Assembly (NCBI GenBank): GCA_963691655.1
Contig: OY829326.1
Coordinates: forward strand, 73,401,235-73,465,234
Length of the DNA: 64,000 bases
Reading direction: 5' to 3'
DNA from: Toxonevra muliebris
Taxonomy: Eukaryota > Arthropoda > Insecta > Diptera > Pallopteridae
Shown here piece by piece: positions 51,324-64,000 of this stretch. Position numbers and translations under genes: made by a program. A model generated the notes under the pieces. That model made no database searches and was not told where the DNA came from. It worked only from the letters and a program-made list of their open reading frames with translations. The number at the start of each line of letters is the position of its first letter. The stretch's first letter is position 1.

Positions 51324-54300
51324 TTAATTTTTCAGTTTTATAATCTGGATACCATTGATTAGTCTCTTCTGCTTGAAGTCGTTCTTTTATATTTTAGTAA
51401 GGCAGAAAATCAACCAAATAATTCAAATATATTTGAAAAATTTTCACTTAATCTCATTAAAACCAAAATTTATTGCATGTAAATTTTTGTTTTTTTTTTC
51501 GTTACTTCTTCGTATTGTGTGAACTGCAAAACAGTAACCCACATTAAAATGATTACTAGCTACTTTTCACTTTAAATGGTGACACCATTTCTTTTCTACT
51601 GCTATTGCTTTTTTCTCATTTCTTTTCTGTTGTTTGATTTTCTAAAGCTTTCAATTTCTGCAGTTAATTTCTTTTCTACAATTTCTAATCATTTTCGTTT
51701 CGTATTTTCGTATTTCTATATTCGCACATTAATTTATGCAGCAGTAACAGCAACAGCATCACTGCTTTAGCTGAATAGCTTTTACTTATAAACAACAACT
51801 ACAACATCATGATCGCCATCATCAAGTCCAATAACAAAACACACATTTCACATGCACCAATAACTTTTTCTAACTATCACTAGTTACTGTCCATTTTTAA
51901 ATAAAGTTTCTTTGCTTTTGCGCATGTGCGCGTCATTTTTCTTTTTTCTATTTTTTTTTTTCTGTATAAACTATTATTAATCTTCTTTCTATCCATTTTT
52001 ATTTTTTTTATTTTATTTTTTTTTTGAAAATTTCTTTCATTTTATTTACCATTTATGATATATGTACCTACCTATTTTTGTTTGTTGATTTTTCTACCAA
52101 ACCCAAATACTTAGTTACTAGTGAGATTCACTCATCACACTTTATGCCTTTTCCGCCAACCACCAACCACCATCGCCATCATCATCATCATCTATTTGCC
52201 TTTGCCATTGCCATTGCCATTGATTGTGGCGACCTCATTTTCAATGTTTGAAATGTAGATTTGCCATACATGATGACGACGACAACGACGACGACGACGA
52301 CTACGTCAACGTTACCACTCGTTCTACTAAAATACTAAAATGTGCATGTGGTTATTATTGAAAAATAAAAAATAAAAAATCAAATTGTATAGCTACATAT
52401 AAACTTGAAATGAAATTTACTTACTACTATAAACATTCACTACCACTCACTGCTACTTTTTTTTTCAAGCCTTTTCACCACTACTGCTTAATATTTATTT
52501 GTTTGTTTGTGTGTATGTGTTGTATGTGTACTTTGTTGTCGCCATTGCGACTACTATTTTCTAAACAACAGCAACAACAACAATAACATACAAATAAAAG
52601 GCGCTAACGCTGACCAACTTTCTTGACTTGACGCTGACTTGAAAAATCGTTTTGATCGTACGTTTTTTTTTTTTCTCTCTTTACTTTACTTTGTCTATAG
52701 AGATCGCTTGAGGTGCGTTCGCTTTTGCGCGCTCTAATTTTTATTTATATATATATTTTTTTTTGTTTGTTTCTTTTACTTTATATTTTTTTAGATTTAT
52801 TCATACATACACGCTATATCGATTGTAAAAATTTTCATTTTCATTTGACCCGAATTTCGCTAGCGCTTATTGGTGTCAGTGAGATTTCTTTCATTTCGTT
52901 TGTCTTTTAGCTGCTGCTTTTTCTTCTTCTTCAACTTCAACTTCTTCTTATTATTATTTTTCATGTAGCAACATTGCGTTCAGTGGGTTAAAGAAGTAAA
53001 CTACTCGCACATTTTCATTGCTACTTCTATCTCTTGACTTTTCTCTCTTCTCTTCTTGCTTGAAAGATGCGGTTGCTGTTGTGGCAGTTTGGTGATAGTG
53101 ATGTTGCTGATGCTTTTGCTGTTGCTGGTACTGCTGCTTCTGATGATGTTTCACTTTTGCTATAAATTTTGTGTGTATGTTTTTTTCTTTATGGGGAAAA
53201 GTGGTACAACACACACAACCGCACACACACAGAAGAGGCATGCAGATAAACACAATTGTATAGACATACGGATCGATCGATCTTGGCCTGACTCTTGGCT
53301 GTAAAGAAAGAAAGAGTTTTTGTGTGATACTTTTTTATAATGTATTGAATGTGCAGTGAAATTTTTTAGTAGATATTAAGTTTGGTTTTTGGGTGAAAAT
53401 TGTCAATCGTTACCATTTTTTTTTTTTTTTTTAATAGATTAATTTTAGAGGTTTCGATAGCTCTAAAGTTAATAGTTTTTGTTTTTATATGGAACAATTT
53501 TAACGCCAATTGGCTTGAAGTTTAAAAAATAAATGGTTTTATAATTTTCTGTTTTTTAATTTAATTTTTATTGATCTGTTTTATTTTTAGTGTAATTTAA
53601 AGTAACTAACTATTTGATATAATAGTTAAATTTGTTTTATATATTGTAATTGCGGAATGGTTAGTCGTACAACTTGTATGCTAAGAAATTGAGTATCTCT
53701 TTGAGTTTAGAAGCAAAACAAATTGGACTAAGAGTTCAAATCCTTAAAATATTGATACCTATTAAAACTTGTCTGAGCCCCCAAATTTTTAAAAAAAAAT
53801 TTATAAAAAACTTGAATGTGACTTTTTTTTTAGTTTCTCAAAATTTGAATTAATTTTTGGCTGCATTTAATAATTCAATTGTGACTTCTACTTCTCAAAC
53901 ATTTAATACAAAAATTCGTTTGAGTTTTCGCATACTTCTCAAAAATTTCGTGACATAAATTTATGTATGAATGTATGTTGCTTCACAATAATTCGAATCC
54001 AAAATAGTGTCTTCTCCTTTGCCTCCACAAAATTTTGATTACTTCTTTGTCTCCTCAAAAAATTAAAGAACAAAATTACCCTGCGTGTCCACTTAATCAA
54101 AAATTCAATAGAAAAACTCGATTGTTTCTTTACCCCTTAAAAAATTTGATACTAAAATTCAACTTTGTTTCCACTTCCTCAATATTTCGTTAAAAAAATT
54201 CGAGAAAAAATATTGAAAATGTCTGCAAATTCCTATGCTTCTACCCATTTCTCAAAAATTCGACTGTGGTTCCCATGCTTCTCCAAGCTTCTCAAAAACT

Positions 54301-54800
54301 CGAGTGCAACTCTATTTCCTAAATTCCCAAATTTCCCACTTGCCCGCAACATCATTTGATCGCTCTATTAATTCATTCTAAAGAATCAAACCACCTAAAT
54401 GATCAATCTCTCTTTCGAACTCACAATGCTCTATTTAACTAGACGCTTATCTTTTACAAAAGATTTCTCTTTCATTTCTTTGCCATTTGCCAGCAGATAA
54501 ATATGAAGTGCAACACCTTCTTTTTCTTCCACTGCTAGTGCTTAAAAAACAGAAACTGTAACAGAAACAGAAACAGCTGCTTTCTTGACAATTTAAATAT
54601 TTAAGAAAAAACAAAAAACTTAAGTCAAACATACTTGAAACCACTTTAAATTACCTTTCTCGTCATTATCACACGCACAACATACAAACAAACAAACTTT
54701 CTTTCAAGCAAAAAAAAAAAAAAAAAATACCGAAAAAAAAACAAATATATAAATTCACAAATGAAAGTAAGCAAACAAACATATGCTTTAGCTTGTTTGT

Positions 54801-54812
54801 AGGTCATGACCT
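54801..54812. promoter_or_regulatory. Perfect IR0 hormone-receptor palindrome
   Basis: AGGTCATGACCT is the TREpal-type inverted repeat without spacer. Its left half with upstream TTTGT fits a RORE-type site at 10 of 11. Confidence 0.5.
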
Positions 54813-55728
54813 CTTCTTTGCTTTGCATTGTATATAGCTTCTTTATAATACACAAACAAACACACACACACACTCAAACATATCCACGAAAATGTTTCAA
54901 ACATTGAAGAGTAGGTACATAGAAATACATAGCTGGCAGTCACGGTAGTAGAGCGAATGAAAGTGTCAAAAATACAAGAAAAAAAATATTAAAGTTAATT
55001 ATTTTCGCTTGAAATTAGCACCATTTTTCTTTCTTTTTCAAATTTCTTTATGTGTGCATTTATGCTAAATTTAATTATTCAAGCATATGCTTGAAGGTTT
55101 CTTTTTGATTGAAGCAAACTGAAGAAGAAAGTGAAATGCTTTCTTGTTGATTGTTTTTTTTTTTAGAGGATTGTTAATGAGAATGTCAATTTCATTTGGC
55201 ATTTATAATTTGTTATTTGTTTATACTGACTGCTTTGTGTTTGCTATTAGCTAGTATTAGCAGAGAATTTGACAGGCCCTCAAACCAAGTTTCAAAGTAA
55301 ACTAAACAAAACTACAAAAAAAAAAAAAAATATATAAATAAAAACGTGACTTGAAATAGAAACGTGATTTTTTTGCCTAATGTGAAAGTTCACCCACATT
55401 AAATGCTTCGTTTTAGTTTCAGACTGAAACTAAAGTATGCTATAAAAAACATAAAAAAAATATCAAATACAAAATTGAACTGAACTCATTTTGAAAAGAA
55501 AAAAAATAATAATAATAAAACATATCAACCAAGAGAGCAACCAACAATAAAAGAGAAAGTGTAACAACCGATAGTTGGCTGTTATTGCTTTCAAAAACGA
55601 AAAAAAAAAAAATAAAAATAAATAAAATGTGGTGCAGCCGATGAAACACCAGCAACAACAACAACAACAGCCGATACAATCCGATGAAACAATGACAGCT
55701 GAGTTTGAGTTTGTTGGAAATAAGGCAA

Positions 55729-55739
55729 TGACCTACTTT
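55729..55739 (-). promoter_or_regulatory. RORE-type HR3/E75 site
   Basis: The minus strand reads AAAGTAGGTCA, the same perfect 11-mer as at 24330. Confidence 0.45.
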
Positions 55740-56972
55740 AAGGGCTGGCACTAGCTTTGGCTGCGGCTGGCTGTTGCTGCTGCTACTACTGCTGCTGTTG
55801 TTGCTTTTACTGTTGCCGTTACTGCTGTTGATGTTTATTGTTTGTATTTGTTGCTACAAAACACACTCATGAGCATGAACATTTTTATTTTTTTTATTAT
55901 TTTTACTTGTGCTCATACATAAATTAATGTCGCCATTGTTGTCGTTCATTGTTGCTGTGCATGGCTGTTGTGTTATCCTCCAGCCAGCTACTAGCGACTT
56001 CCTGCGTGACAGACATGCATATGCATACATATGTATGCATGTATGTTTGTATTTATTTATATATGCCAAACATAAGCTCAGTCATTACATTGTGATTATT
56101 AATGTTGTTGTTTTAATTTTTGCATGAGTGCGCTTTAATGGTTAAGACAGGAGGCTCAGTCATTCACTCGCTCATACCAACAACAAAAAAGGGTATTAAA
56201 AACCAAAAACAAAAAATGTCCTTCCGTTCAATGTTTTGCCTTTTGTTTTATTTTTTTTTTTGTAATATCATTTGTGGTTATGTATTTACGTGCAGGGAAA
56301 AAAGGGGCTAACAGCTGGCAGCATTTACGCTTTAAGGCCAAAAAGTGCAGTAACAGTAGCACTGCAAGAGTAGTAGAAGAAAAACACCTGCCTCCGTTGT
56401 TGCTGCTGCTGCTACTGCACGGTATGGCTAAATGCAGTTGCTTTTACGCAAAAAGCGAAACGAAAAATGCAATAATTGCAACTTATGAATGATGATGCGT
56501 AAAAAAAAATATTTTATAATTTTAAGTTATTTATTATTTATTTGATTATTAAATTTTAATTCAAAAGTGTCAATAATTGCTTTAGGCAAGCAAAAAGAAA
56601 AATAAGAGAGAATAATGCACACAATGTTTTCGACCAATCGTAAACGTGGATTTTTGGTGAAAGAGAACAAGAGAGAGAATGAATAATTCGAACTGTGTAA
56701 TCATGTGAATTGCCCGTGAGAGACAAAGAGAGAAAAGGACAGAGTGTGGTATACTAAAGCTTCCATCAATCATTAATATTGGTTGCTTTTGAGAAAGAAA
56801 GAGAAAGACAGAGAGAGAGTATTGCATACAATAATTTCGACCAATTATAATTGTGTTTAAGCATAAAAAGCAGAATTTATATTGAATAATTTCTACCTAA
56901 AAATATTTAAAAAAATTAATTTTGTTTTTTATCCAATTTTAACAAAATTGTTGTTTCTTTTTATAATTCCAG

Positions 56973-57211
56973 CGGTTCGGTTCGGACGCGTGCCAAAACG
57001 TGAAAAGGCGCGCATTTTAGCCGCCATGCAACAAAGTACACAAAATCGCGGTCAACAGCGTGCATTAGCCACAGAGCTAGATGATCAGCCACGCCTATTG
57101 GCAGCAGTATTGCGCGCCCATTTGGATACATGTGAATTCACAAAGGAAAAAGTGACAGCAATGCGTCAAAGGGCGCGTGAGTGCCCTTCATATTCAATGC
57201 CAACATTATTG
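56973..57211 (+). CDS. Eip75B: E75 common exon: CTE, hinge and start of LBD
   Basis: This 239-bp exon starts in phase 1. With the G from the 29871 exon it reads A-VRFGRVPKREKARILAAMQ; with the C from the D-type exon it reads P-VRFGR. The RVPKREKAR part is the basic C-terminal extension of the DNA-binding domain, which in E75/Rev-erb receptors contacts the AT-rich 5' flank of the RGGTCA half-site. The remainder (RLLAAVLRAHLDTCEFTKEK, then VTAMRQRARECPSYSMPTLL) is hinge and the first helices of the ligand-binding domain, which in fly E75 holds a heme. The donor TTG|gtgagt is phase 0. The rest of the ligand-binding domain, with the heme ligands and the F domain, lies beyond the window. Confidence 0.95.
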
Positions 57212-59904
57212 GTGAGTACAAATAAATAAATAAATAAATAGTTATAGAATACATATGTACAGAGTCATTTAATAATGAGCAATTACTTTGCCTCGTCGTT
57301 GTTACTGTTGTTATAGTCACATTTGAGGTTATACCTTGTATACTCGTCATATTGTATATAATTTTTTTTTCACACTTGTTGCAGTTAAACTGTCAATTTC
57401 ATGAACGCTTGAAAGTTTATCTTACAATTTACGCGTAGATACACACACACACACACACACATACACATTAACAGCTCATAGAGTCATAAACCAACATTGT
57501 TTTTTTTACGTTATTATTTTATTTTTTGTTTTTTATTGAGAATGAATGTCAAAACTCTGCGCTCAAGGGCCGTGCGCGTCACTTCCATATACAAATACAT
57601 AAAACAATTATTAAATGTTATATACAAAAATAATAAACTTTAATAAGGTTATATAAAGCTACAACAACAATAAGTAGTAATAGAAATAGAAATAGAAAAA
57701 AAAAAAAACAATACGCCTTCTGATGCGTAACATTAGTTTAACCTCAACATTGAATGACAAATAGAGAAACAGACAAGAGGCAGGCAAGAGATTGAAACAT
57801 AGTTTGAAAAACTATTTCATATAGACGATTGAAAGCATACATAAATATTTAGATGGATAGATAGATAGATGACTAGATATCTAGCAACTTTGATTTGGCG
57901 CGCTTTTTTCCATTCATTTGTTATTGCATTGTATAGCTTGTTAAGATGTCAAAATTTGACACAGAAAAGTAGCAGAAACAACAGCCAACTACGATGACTA
58001 AGTATTTTTGATCGCTTTTCAATTTCCGGTTTATGCTTGCTACTCTTTGCACTGAAACGTCATAAAATACCCGGAGCTGCATTCAACGTACATCAGCAAT
58101 TGAAGCTTATACTAAATATGTTATGCTTAACATAGTTTTATGAGCAGCATAGTTTTGTTTTCTATAAACTGCTGCTGTTGCTTCTTATGCGCTATAACTA
58201 CACCAAAGTAAAACAAAAAAATCAAAACAAGGTAAACTACTTAAAATTTAGAGGTATATACTAGCACATTGTTAGGCCAATAGACAGAAAAACAGAAAAA
58301 CAGACAGACAGCCTTAGAGTTTCATGAACATGACAAAGCAGTGAGCCATCAAAACCAAACCAAGCTCAAACCGATATTGCTCAAGATTAAATCTTTTTAC
58401 CAGGAAGTTTTGGTTTCTCAGTTTTTTTTTTGTTTTTGTGTAGTTTCTCAGCTATGAGAAGATCTCTTTTTTTCAGTTGTAGCTTAGAATAAGAAGCGGA
58501 AAGCCTCGTTTTATTTATTTTACTAATAATAACTAAGCAAAACAAGAAAAGTTCGTTTAAAACGTTGTTAGTTAAGAAGGTAAAGCGATCACTCACTCGA
58601 TCGCCGATCTTAGAGGTTAAGTTTTTCAGAGTTTTTCGGCTGCAAATGCCATTGAGACGGTTAAAATTTAAATTGAACAAATTCAAATACAAAAACAAGC
58701 CAAAAAGAAAAAAAAAAGTTCAAAGTTAATTTCAAAACAACAAAATAAAAGAATAAAAATACTTGAAGAGTAATTGGCAAAATACATAAAAATTAAACTT
58801 AAAATTAAAACTAACCTTACCTAATATATTCACTATATAAAAAGACGTTCGCTTGTCATCTCATCTCCTCTGACTACTGCTGTCGAATTGACAGTTGTAT
58901 TTTTTTTGCTAATGTGTAGGAAGTGATTGTTGGAGGAGAGCAATGAAAACCGTAATTGCATGTTGACATTTGTATGTTATAAATAATTGTTCAAATAACA
59001 CAACATTTAATAATTTTTTTTTTTCTAATTTTTAATTATCAATTTGGATTTGATTTTTTATTTATGCAATATCAACAACAACAATGAGAACAAAAAAAAT
59101 CAGTAATTTTTATGATCATTTAGCTTCAAAGATTAATACAGTAGAATTAAAAATGCAGTGAAATATTAAAAAAAAAAGAAAATGGCAACATGGCATGCGG
59201 AAGCAATTGAGAGTGATTAGAAAAAAATTTTGCCCTCTACACAATCAAGAGTTAGATCTTTCAATTAGTATAACGCGTTGTTGCTGTTGTTGTGTTTTTA
59301 AGAAATTCAACATGCTTAACACTCACACACTCTCTTACGCACTTACTCATAAAATTTTAATATCTCTGTGTACATTTGTTTTTGCATTAAGAACAACAAT
59401 TTCAATGTCATATATCGCATAAACACACCACTCCCACTCTCGCACTCACTCTCACTCAAACCAAAGGTGCTCAAGAAGAGCGGATGTGTGTGTGTTGTTT
59501 TTGTTAGAGTTTATTTCCCAGTGGTAACAGTTAGGTGAGAGATAGAGCAAAAATACATGTGCTAATGTTTTTAGAGGAAATCTAAAACACTTTTCAATGT
59601 CAAATTTGCCATTTTCTTTACTAATTTCTTTTGCACACATACTTTTTTCCACTGAGTCATGCTATCATAATTTAGACGCCACTGCGTTACCTGTCAAAAA
59701 GCTAATGCCAACTAATCTTGAAATTCACACATACAGTTTTGCTGATAACATAATTGAAATCTAACAGAGAAAAAAGAAGAAAAAACGTGTTCTATGATTA
59801 AATAAAAAAATTCCCGAAAAACGGAGAAAGGAATTATTTATAAAAAAAAATTATAAAGAAAAGAGTGGTGTTTGTTTTTTTATTGGTATTGGTGGTGTGT
59901 TGGC

Positions 59905-59913
59905 TCAAGGTCA
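59905..59913 (+). promoter_or_regulatory. FTZ-F1-type monomer site
   Basis: TCAAGGTCA matches YCAAGGYCR fully; FTZ-F1 and HR39 bind such sites. Single-mismatch relatives lie at 60879 and 61834 on the minus strand. Confidence 0.4.
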
Positions 59914-61543
59914 GATAAAGCGTCATTTTTAATGAAAATGATGGCTATAGCAGCAACAGCGATAGTCACAGTGTTTGTCGTCTAAATAATTGAATTATTG
60001 TTATTATTATTATTTATAGTGTTTTTGTTGTTGTTGCTGTTGTTCTTACTGGCATAAGTGGTAGGGCAGGGAGATAGTGTTAATATTAATGGTGAATTTC
60101 TTTCATAAATACTAGAAAAACTAAAATATACAATTATAATTATCAGTAACAATAACAATAACAAAACAACAACAATTGAGTCAATTAAATACAAACAAAA
60201 ACAAAATATTATTATTTATTATTATTAATATTAAAAGTAATGAATTTTTATATTTAAGGCAAATGTCAAAGTCAAGTACACAAATCGCGTCAACGTATAA
60301 AATGATTTTGTTTTTTTCTTTTTTTTTATTAGTGCACTTAATAAATTTTAATTAATAAAAATACGGTAATATTTTTATTTTGTTTAAATGTTAATGTCAG
60401 GGTTGTCTTAAGGCGAGGTACGCGCTATGAATTTTAATAGATTCAAGAGAAAAGAAAATAAGTGAGAAATTTAGTTTATAGAAAGAAAGAGATAAATGCT
60501 TTCATCAATTTTTGTATGATCTTTTGATCTGCTTAAACTATAACATGCCTCCAAAATGTCTCCTCACATTTCATTTCTAATAATAACTATTATTCAATAC
60601 AAAAACTAAACTAAAAATCCAATAAGTGACACTTTTGTCTATCATACTTATTGATTTCTTATTATATTCAAATTGCTTAATAAAGATCGTCTCATATACT
60701 ACTACAAATTTACATAAAAAAAAAAAAATTATTATACAAAATATAACAACAGAAAAACACACACCACTCAATTCCAAAAGCAATCAGCATTCAAATTTAT
60801 ACGCTAGCAGTCAGTAGCAGCCGCAAAAAAAAAAATTGCATATGTCTGTCTACAGCGTAGAATAAGAACGCAAATACGACCTTGTGGCGAGTTATTTTTT
60901 AACCTTGAATAAGTTGCTTGTTTAATACAAAACAGAGAGAAAAAAATTAAACACATGAAATACAAAAACCAACAGCAGTTAATAATAATAAATAAAAAAA
61001 AAACAAAATATTTATTCAATACTTATTTTTATTAATAATACAATCAGACATACTAATAAACATTAGGGAAAAGTTACTTAATTTAAGTACAAATATTATT
61101 AACTGCATTAAAATTTAACTACCTATAGATAGTTATTTCTATTCTATTTGTATACAAACAGAGAGCAAATAGTAAGAAGAAGAGCCCGCGCGGGTTAAAT
61201 CATATTGCACTAGCATCTAAATTCTTACTAAAACTATACAATTAATATTTAAGCATTTCCGCAATTACATTACATATTGGCATTTGCATTTGCAATCATT
61301 AAATAACATTACATTGGCATTACAACTTTGTTGTAAATAGTATTTAAAATAAATTTTATTGCTGTTTGCTTGATTTCATTCAAACTGCCTCTCTACTCTC
61401 GCTCTCGCTTGTTCTTAGCCTCCCCATCATACACATCGACTAACCCTCCCACTATATTCAGTCGTTGGCGACAGTGATGCTATATGGTAATACATATAAT
61501 TTACTATGCGTGTACGTGTTAAACTATTAAATGGTTAACGGCA

Positions 61544-61564
61544 CTCTCTCTCTCTCTCTCTCTC
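61544..61564 (+). repeat. (CT)n microsatellite
   Basis: About ten CT units, followed by CGCTCTC. Confidence 0.95.
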
Positions 61565-61759
61565 GCTCTCTTAATTTTACATAATTTATTAATTTACAAC
61601 AACATTGAATTGTAAAAACTTAGTATGTAATTAATTGATTGCGATTGACTTCAAAATATCTATTTATATAAGTATGCATGCTGCCTGCATGTATGACTTG
61701 AATATTCTAACGGGCAAACAAACGTCATAATAACAACAGCAACGATTAAGAATAAATAT

Positions 61760-61781
61760 GAGAGAGAGAGAGAGAGAGAGA
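61760..61781 (+). repeat. (GA)n microsatellite
   Basis: Eleven GA units, about 200 bp from the CT run of opposite strand sense at 61544. Confidence 0.95.
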
Positions 61782-62030
61782 AAAACAAAAACAAGAACAT
61801 GCGCCATATTAATAAATATAAGTATGGCGTGCATGACCTTGTGAAATACGAGGAAATCATTTCGCGCAGTATGGGGAATTTTTGTTGCTATTATTGTTGT
61901 TGTTGTTGTTGAACTTGCTCTTGCTGTCGTTGTTGTTGTTGTATTTATTTTAATATACATACGTAGTTTTGTTGTGTACTTGATCTTGATAATTTTATTG
62001 TTGTTATTGCTGCTGTTATTTTTATGGAAA

Positions 62031-62036
<6 letters not shown>

Positions 62037-62061
<25 letters not shown>
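62037..62061 (+). repeat. (TG)n microsatellite
   Basis: Twelve TG units. Confidence 0.95.
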
Positions 62062-64000
62062 AGAAAAGGTATGTGAGAGAAGTAAAATTGTTTTGAGAAA
62101 GTTCGAGTCTCAAAAACTTTTCTACCTCGTGTTTTTAATAAATTTTATCACATTTGCTTGAAAATTCGTTTAAAAAAAACTAAAAATTTCTTTCAGTGTT
62201 TAATCACTTAAGCAAGTCAAAGTCTCGCGCTTTCTTCTTCTGCCAAATTCACCACCAGTCTATTTTTTCCGGTACTAAACAATATTATCTTATCTCCGCA
62301 GATATACAAGCCACTTAACCTTAACACTGACATTTGCACCACTTTATTTTATTTTTTTTTTTTATGAAATTACGCTAAATTTTTATCAGACAAAAATACT
62401 TAAAAAAAAAAAATTATTCCAAACAAAGAACACTTTTGTGTTCAATGTCAATGTCTATGACTATGGCGTTATACGTTTCGCAAGTGTAATCAGGTACCTC
62501 TGCCTATACATTTTTACCTATTTATTATTAACTGCGTATTACTGGCGTTGAAAGTTTATTAGAATTTCTGATTTGTTTATCATTAAAATTTTCTTCAAAA
62601 ACAAAAAAAAAAACAGTATCATGTTTACTTTTGTTTTTTTGCTTTTTACTTTTTGTTTTTGTGTTAAAAAAAAAAAAAATAAACACAAAAGTTTTCGAAG
62701 GTCAGTACAGACGTTCTTTGTTTACTTGCAAAACACAATTTCGCAAATTCTCACACATAAAGATAGTACCATGTGTCTGTATGTGTGACCGCTATCGACT
62801 TAAAACTATTTCCGCTTATGATCAGGCAAAATTTTTGTGTTATTTTTTTTTCTGTTTTTGTTTCTACCCGAAAATATACAAGTTATGCGCACGAGACAAA
62901 CGCCAAACGAAACGTAACGACAAATCGTCACAAAAAAACGAACGAGGAAAACAAAAACATAGCAGCAGAAATAAGAAGAAAAAAACACGAAATTGTAGCC
63001 GGCTATTTGCACTTGACGAAGGCAATAACAGCGATAGCAACAACAGCAAGAATAATACATATATATTTACCTTATGTAGTATATATGCTTACAAAAAAAA
63101 GCAAGCAATTCTCAAGGTTAATGTTCGTTCTTTTGCCTGACAGTCTGACGTTTCTTGTTTTATTTTTTTTTTTTCAGTTTTTTTCTTGTTAGAATTTTAT
63201 ATTAAAATGTTTAGAATTTAGATTCTTTTTCGCGCTGGTTGTTGTAGTAGTAGTAAACTGTCTGTCTGTCTGTGTGTGTGTGTATAAATGCTAAAATTAA
63301 ATAGAAATTAAATTTATTTTGCAAATTTATACATACATATGTATTTATGTATGTCTGTTTGCACATGTCGTAAAGCAAAGATTTTCATGATCATGATCAT
63401 GATAATACTGCTACTGTTGATAGGGAAGAAGCACGTTTGTGATTTTGTTTGGCGCGCGCGTGTTTTATATGCGGTAATTTAAAACCCGGAAAGAAACATA
63501 TAAAAAAAAATACCAATAGCAACAGTTTAACTTATTACTTCACACATTAGCTCAATGTTTTTAATGCAAATGCAACGAATTCAGTTATGAGCATCAGAAA
63601 TCAGTTTTAAATGCATGCGGAAAATATTTACTAGCTACACAAAGCTATGATTAAAAAATATGTAACTGTATTTAATTTTTAACTTATTTATTTATTTTTT
63701 TATAAATTTCTATAATGCTGGCAAACACGTCTTTGATTAATATTAATCAACTTATTGCAAGTATTTGTATTATTCACACTTCCATCCTCTCACATTCTTA
63801 GAAATTTCTGATCAGAGCTAAAATTTCTTTAAAAATGTGAGCACAATCAACTTTAAGTGAACAAAGATTTGTATCAAATGCTCTCCGCCCTTAAGCTTAC
63901 TAAACCAGGTTTACCGTCGGTCAACCGAATATTGTCGACCTTATGGTGCTAATGTCAACTTGACTTTATTCAAATTTCAATTTAAAAATATGTTTCCGTG

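Larger units (their letters stand above)
30016..56972 (+). other. Eip75B: 27-kb intron between finger-2 exon and hinge exon
   Basis: The donor is gtaagtg at 30016 and the acceptor ttataattccag ends at 56972; both are phase 1. Apart from the E75D-type exon at 50537 I see no exon here. Short open frames are CA, CT, CAA or poly-T low-complexity shadows. The intron holds many microsatellites, two fold-back repeats, several tandem arrays and a set of nuclear-receptor-like binding sites, listed separately. Stretches not itemised are plain AT-rich DNA in which I see nothing. Confidence 0.85.
50601..56972 (+). other. Eip75B: Intron between E75D-type exon and hinge exon
   Basis: This is the 3' part of the 27-kb intron as used by the D-type transcript. 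It begins with three minisatellite clusters (31-bp, 21-bp and about 41-bp units; 50657-51323). It contains an IR0 hormone-receptor palindrome (54801) and a perfect RORE-type site (55729). The remainder is AT-rich DNA with poly-A/T, CAT and CAA runs. A weak tRNA-like remnant near 53655-53745 was rejected. Confidence 0.7.
57212..64000 (+). other. Eip75B: Intron downstream of hinge exon (3' end not in window)
   Basis: It begins with donor gtgagt. No acceptor followed by ligand-binding-domain sequence is seen, so the intron exceeds 6.8 kb. It is AT-rich DNA with CA, CT, GA and GT microsatellites and several low-complexity open frames (for example the Lys/Asn-rich frame near 62640-63140) that I regard as noise. 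One perfect FTZ-F1-type site lies at 59905. Nothing else is recognisable. Confidence 0.7.

Noticed and set aside
53655..53745. tRNA-like stretch with TGGTTAGTCG and GAGTTCAAATCC boxes
   Set aside because: The T-stem and acceptor stem do not pair, and no clean anticodon arm was found; at most an old tRNA pseudogene or SINE remnant.
62631..63192. 169- and 139-residue Lys/Asn-rich open frames
   Set aside because: Low-complexity composition, poly-A/T runs, two overlapping frames of similar length and no recognisable domain.

Overview
The window is about 64 kb of AT-rich insect nuclear DNA and carries the middle part of one gene on the + strand. This is the ecdysone-induced nuclear receptor E75 (Drosophila name Eip75B). 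The exon sequences are close to Drosophila E75, but the introns are very long and full of simple repeats and small transposons. That fits a higher fly (Brachycera, probably Schizophora). I cannot name the species.

Layout: 1-26916 holds no recognisable exon. It is probably intron of the upstream-starting isoforms (E75A/E75C type) as well as 5' regulatory DNA for E75B. A core promoter (Inr+MTE+DPE) sits at 26915-26948, followed by a 631-nt leader and the E75B-specific coding exon (27548-29398). A 472-bp intron follows, then the common exon for the second zinc finger (29871-30015). A 27-kb intron runs to the next common exon (56973-57211), which encodes the C-terminal extension of the DNA-binding domain, the hinge and the start of the ligand-binding domain. 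Inside the 27-kb intron is a 21-codon exon (50537-50600) that splices in phase to the 56973 exon; I call it the E75D-type first exon. From 57212 to the end is intron. The rest of the ligand-binding domain and the first-finger exon lie outside the window.

How the parts work together: the B form keeps only zinc finger 2, and the D form has neither finger. Neither should bind DNA well alone, and both should act mainly through protein partners such as HR3. The non-coding DNA contains more ecdysone-response-element-like inverted repeats than expected: one perfect and at least eight with a single mismatch to RGKTCANTGAMCY, against about one to two expected. It also has four perfect HR3/E75 (RORE-type) sites, a perfect FTZ-F1 site and a perfect IR0 palindrome. 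Two composite clusters at 24330-24364 and 35637-35681 pair both site types. This suggests ecdysone induction plus auto/cross-regulation within the gene.

Mobile DNA: two clear non-autonomous hAT elements have perfect 8-bp target duplications (8518-9295, 20518-21530). A third has a 7/8 duplication (16704-16900) and a fourth is weaker (5997-6794). There is also a broken non-LTR retrotransposon 3' end (19669-20355) and several fold-back elements. I found no tRNA, rRNA, CRISPR array or prokaryotic feature.
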